The position numbers were made by a program, and so were the translations under genes. A model generated the notes under the pieces. The model was not told where the DNA came from. It worked only from the letters and a program-made list of their open reading frames with translations, and did no database searches. A DNA stretch of 7,272 nt, from assembly GCA_021823905.1 (NCBI GenBank), contig JAKALX010000181.1:1-7272 (forward strand), read 5' to 3'. Position 1 is the first letter of the stretch. Each line of letters starts with the position of its first letter. This stretch comes from Chloroflexota bacterium (GTDB lineage: Bacteria > Chloroflexota > Dehalococcoidia > Tepidiformales > Tepidiformaceae). Of this stretch, positions 5,270 to 7,272 are shown one piece after another.

Positions 5270-5736
5270 CTACCGCAGCCGACCTTCCCCTGCTCGAACG
5301 CCGCCGGATTGAAGCCGGCGTGCTCGTACCGCTCATCCGCGCCTTCCAGGCCGAGTTCGGCGAGGAGCGCGTCAACGAGCTCGTCGGGAGAACCATCCGC
5401 GAGATCGCCCGCGCCCAGGGCGAGGCCGACCGCCAGCGCCAGCGGATCCGGACGATGGACGATCTCGCGGCGCGAACGCAGGCCGGTCCGCTCAAGGAGG
5501 GGTCGCTGACCGTCGACGTGGTCGAGCAGACGCCGGAGCGCTACGGCTTCAATGTGACCACTTGCAAGTTCGTCGAGATCTACGAGTCGCTCGGCGCCCG
5601 CGACCTCGGTCCGTTGCTCTCGTGCGGCCGCGACTTCGCCTACTTCGAAGGGCTCGCGCCGGGCGTCGCCTTCAGGCGCTCGCAGACACGGATGGAGGGC
5701 GCCGACCACTGCGACTTCCGCTACCAGCGCGATTGA
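5266..5736 (+). CDS. L-2-amino-thiazoline-4-carboxylic acid (ATC) hydrolase family protein
   Basis: The 156-residue product fits the ATC hydrolase family, named for opening the thiazoline ring of L-ATC to give N-carbamoyl-L-cysteine in Pseudomonas. Most members have no tested activity. After an N-terminal helical part (about 8-70), the C-terminal half carries the family pattern: N-V-T-T-C (96-100) with F-V-E-I-Y-E-S-L-G, then C120-x2-D123, then R-R-S-Q-T-R-M-E-G (137-145) and the ending H-C-D-F-R (148-152). Cys120, Asp123, Cys149 and Asp150 are the likely functional residues. The start is fixed by the GGAGG site and the ATGA overlap with queG, so the two should be translationally coupled. There is no signal peptide or membrane segment. 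The real substrate may be another cyclic amide or thioester-like compound. The stop codon abuts an inverted repeat. Confidence 0.75.
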   Translation: MTTAADLPLLERRRIEAGVLVPLIRAFQAEFGEERVNELVGRTIREIARAQGEADRQRQRIRTMDDLAARTQAGPLKEGSLTVDVVEQTPERYGFNVTTCKFVEIYESLGARDLGPLLSCGRDFAYFEGLAPGVAFRRSQTRMEGADHCDFRYQRD

Positions 5737-5822
5737 ACCACAGAGCCACGGAGAGACCCGAGGAACACGGAGACTCGACGAAGACTCTGTGGAATCTCTG
5801 AGCCTCTTGTGTCTCCGTGGTT
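5736..5822. repeat. Imperfect inverted repeat of CCACRGAG-like 8-mers filling a convergent intergenic gap
   Basis: The 88 bases between the two stop codons are almost wholly this element. The outer arms AACCACAGAG (5736-5745) and CTCCGTGGTT (5813-5822) pair with one mismatch. CCACGGAGA (5746-5754) is exactly complementary to 5812-5820, so it competes with the outer arm. CCACAGAG (5738-5745) is exactly complementary to 5785-5792, and CACGGAG (5766-5772) pairs with CTCTGTG (5785-5791) with one G-U pair. The left half is thus a run of degenerate CCACRGAG units, and the right half holds reverse-complement versions (5785, 5796, 5804, 5813). It probably ends transcription from both sides and looks like a dispersed palindromic repeat; I recall similar ACCACAGAG units in environmental genomes but cannot confirm copies here. 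Confidence 0.65.
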
Positions 5823-5824
5823 GG

Positions 5825-6586
5825 TCAGTACGGCCTTACTTCGCGGGCGAAATCGCGGCCCTTCGCGACCGTGACGCGCATGATCGCGCCGGCTTTGGTG
5901 TCGTCTTCGATGAGTTCGACGATGCCGGCTGCCACGTCGTCCGGCTGAAGGATGCCGCCGACGAGGCGGGCCAATTCCTGGATGCGCTCCTCCGTCGCGC
6001 CAGCGCCCTTGCGGACGAGCGGCGTGTCGGTGAACGACGGGCAGACGGCGTTGACGCGGATGTTGTGCTGCTCCGCGAGGTACGCCAGCGAGCGGGTGAA
6101 GTTAACGACGCCTGCCTTGGTCGCGGCATACACCGGGGAGTTCGGCATCGGCAACAGGCCGCCCATCGAGGCCGTGTTGACGATCGCGCCACCCGGACCC
6201 CGCCGCATCTCGCGAACGGCGATCCGCGTCGCGTCGATGACGGCGGTGAGGTTGATGTCGACCATTCGCGTCCAGGCGCCGGACGTGTCCTCGAAGAGGT
6301 CGTCGCCGCCGATTCCCGCGTTGTTGCAGGCGATATCGAAGCGGCCAAAGTGCTCCACGCAGGAAGCGAAGGTGTGCGCAAGGTCTTCCGTCTGGGTGAC
6401 GTCGCAGCGACGGAAGACGGCGATGCCGCCGGCCGCGCCGATCTCGTCGACGACCTTCCGCCCGCCGGCCTCGTCGAGGTCGGCGACGACGACGCTGGCG
6501 CCGCGCTTCGCGAGCTGGAGCGCCGCGCAGCGGCCGATGCCAGATGCCGCGCCGCTGATGACTGCTGCCTTGCCCTTGATGTCCAT
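5825..6586 (-). CDS. Short-chain dehydrogenase/reductase (classical SDR)
   Basis: The 253-residue product is an NAD(P)-dependent oxidoreductase of the classical SDR family, acting on an alcohol or ketone that cannot be identified from sequence. The Rossmann motif is S-G-A-A-S-G-I-G (11-18). Asp36 at the end of the second strand favours NAD(H) over NADP(H). C-D-V (61-63) and N-N-A-G (88-91) follow. The catalytic set is Asn112, Ser140, Tyr153 and Lys157 (Y-A-A-T-K). V-C-P-S-F-T-D-T-P (181-189) is the usual substrate-loop region. The length is typical. The ATG at 6586 is supported by AGAGGA about five bases upstream. The gene stands alone, convergent with the queG operon and divergent from the carbonic anhydrase-like gene. 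Confidence 0.88.
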   Translation of the reverse strand: MDIKGKAAVISGAASGIGRCAALQLAKRGASVVVADLDEAGGRKVVDEIGAAGGIAVFRRCDVTQTEDLAHTFASCVEHFGRFDIACNNAGIGGDDLFEDTSGAWTRMVDINLTAVIDATRIAVREMRRGPGGAIVNTASMGGLLPMPNSPVYAATKAGVVNFTRSLAYLAEQHNIRVNAVCPSFTDTPLVRKGAGATEERIQELARLVGGILQPDDVAAGIVELIEDDTKAGAIMRVTVAKGRDFAREVRPY

Positions 6587-6605
6587 CGCAATCCTCTTCG
6601 AAATA

Positions 6606-6619
6606 GGCCACTGATGGCC
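6606..6619. repeat. Small inverted repeat upstream of the SDR gene
   Basis: GGCCA (6606-6610) and TGGCC (6615-6619) form a palindrome around CTGA, about 20 bases before the SDR start. It could be an operator or part of the leader. Chance is quite possible at this GC content. Confidence 0.25.
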
Positions 6620-6635
6620 CTAATTGGTGGTCGCT

Positions 6636-6663
6636 TTGCCGCCCGGCCGTCCGGGCCTACGAT
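6636..6663 (+). promoter_or_regulatory. Possible promoter of the carbonic anhydrase-like gene, with a palindromic spacer
   Basis: TTGCCG (6636-6641) and TACGAT (6658-6663) are 16 bases apart and would give a leader of about 60 bases. The spacer holds the inverted repeat GCCCGG-CCGT-CCGGGC (6641-6656), which could be an operator. Both hexamers are only four of six matches to consensus, so the call is tentative. No convincing promoter for the divergent SDR gene is seen between 6587 and 6729. Confidence 0.3.
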
Positions 6664-6729
6664 ACCAGAACCCCGGCTAATACCGGCCCCGGCAGTGGGG
6701 ATTCGAGAAGCCGAAACGAGAACTGCCTC

Positions 6730-7272
6730 ATGCCTGTCTTCGCCGTGGGCGACAAGGTCCCGCGCATCCACCCCGGCGCGTTCATCGCGCCGACCGCCAG
6801 CATCGTTGGCGACGTGACGATCCACGAGGGCGCATCCGTTTGGTACGGCGCGGTGGTGCGCGGCGACACCTCGTACGTGGTCATTCATCGCGGGGCGAAC
6901 GTACAGGACGGCGCGGCCGTGCATGGCCGGGCGGACCTGCCTTCCATCATCGAGGCCGAAGCCTCGGTCGCCCACAACTGCGTCATTCACGGCGCCCGGA
7001 TTGGCGAGCGGGCGCTGATTGGGAACGGCGCCCTCGTGCTCGACGGCGCCGTCGTCGGCGCTGGGACGCTCATCGCCGCCGGGTCGGTGGTGCTGCCGGA
7101 GACGGTGATCCCGCCGGGCGTGCTGGCGGCCGGGACACCGGCCGTGGTCAAGCGGGTGATCGCCGGGACGGCGTCGGAGGAGTGGATCACCGGCAACCCG
7201 GGACGCTACGCCGCGCTCGCCCGCGACCACGCGGCCGGCGTCCGCGAGATCAGCCGCGACGAGGTGCTCCCG
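6730..7272 (+). CDS. Gamma-class carbonic anhydrase family protein (cut by window edge)
   Basis: At least 181 residues of a left-handed beta-helix protein of the gamma-carbonic anhydrase/YrdA/PaaY group are present, with no stop before the edge. Hexapeptide repeats run from about residue 13 to 140 (for example A-S-I-V-G-D-V-T-I, then A-S-V-W-Y-G-A-V-V-R-G-D at 35-46). N-V-Q-D (57-60) and the three likely zinc ligands follow: His65, His82 and His87, spaced 17 and 5 apart as in this subfamily. I-G-N-G-A-L-V-L-D-G-A (97-107) has Asn where Met is common. The C-terminal helix begins after A-G-T-P-A (134-138) and the sequence is near the usual family length, so little is missing. Members may hydrate CO2 as trimers or have lost that activity. 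The ATG at 6730 has no good ribosome site but gives the normal N-terminus. Confidence 0.85.
   Translation, partial: MPVFAVGDKVPRIHPGAFIAPTASIVGDVTIHEGASVWYGAVVRGDTSYVVIHRGANVQDGAAVHGRADLPSIIEAEASVAHNCVIHGARIGERALIGNGALVLDGAVVGAGTLIAAGSVVLPETVIPPGVLAAGTPAVVKRVIAGTASEEWITGNPGRYAALARDHAAGVREISRDEVLP

Noticed and set aside
4747..5709. 320-codon minus-strand frame opposite queG and the ATC hydrolase gene
   Set aside because: Both plus-strand genes have conserved catalytic motifs; the antisense frame has none.
5836..7230. 464-codon minus-strand frame over the SDR and carbonic anhydrase genes
   Set aside because: It overlaps two clear genes in other frames, and its Ser/Arg/Thr-rich composition is that of a frame-shifted high-GC shadow.

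Overview
The window is about two-thirds G+C, densely packed, and reads as ordinary bacterial chromosome. The best lineage clue is the LexA protein. Its Ser-Ser-Thr-Ser recognition helix, the form of its C-terminal peptidase domain and its CGAAC-N4-GTTCG operator are of the Gram-positive/Chloroflexota type, so a high-GC member of Chloroflexota is my tentative guess. No phage, transposon, CRISPR, tRNA or rRNA signal is visible.

Layout from left to right. (1) The 5' end of a minus-strand gene that looks like thiamine diphosphokinase runs off the left edge (1-88). (2) The next 300 bases hold no convincing protein gene. They do hold a sigma70-like promoter (200-227), followed at the predicted start point by a 52-nt self-closing fold (235-286) and a 30-bp perfect palindrome (289-318) that resembles an intrinsic terminator. 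This is a candidate small RNA or attenuated leader. (3) holA, the DNA polymerase III delta subunit (388-1497, +), converges on and shares its stop-codon bases with an OppD/DppD-type ABC ATPase (1494-2474, -). (4) That ATPase lies 41 nt downstream of lexA (2516-3154, -). lexA has a good promoter and a perfect SOS box over its predicted start point, so the transporter ATPase may be co-transcribed with lexA. (5) Divergent from lexA are a PIG-L/LmbE deacetylase (3312-4037), queG for epoxyqueuosine reductase (4097-5269), and a small ATC-hydrolase-family protein (5266-5736) coupled to queG by an ATGA overlap. (6) The 88 bases between that operon and the convergent SDR gene (5825-6586, -) consist almost entirely of an imperfect inverted repeat built from degenerate 8-mers around CCACRGAG. 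(7) Divergent from the SDR gene is a gamma-class carbonic anhydrase-like gene (6730 to the right edge, +), nearly complete at 181 codons.

Most proteins are recognisable housekeeping or common metabolic families. The points most worth a second look are the candidate RNA at 235-321, the lexA-ABC ATPase pair, the queG-ATC hydrolase coupling and the inter-operon hairpin repeat. I do not see clear evidence of a wholly new multi-gene system here.
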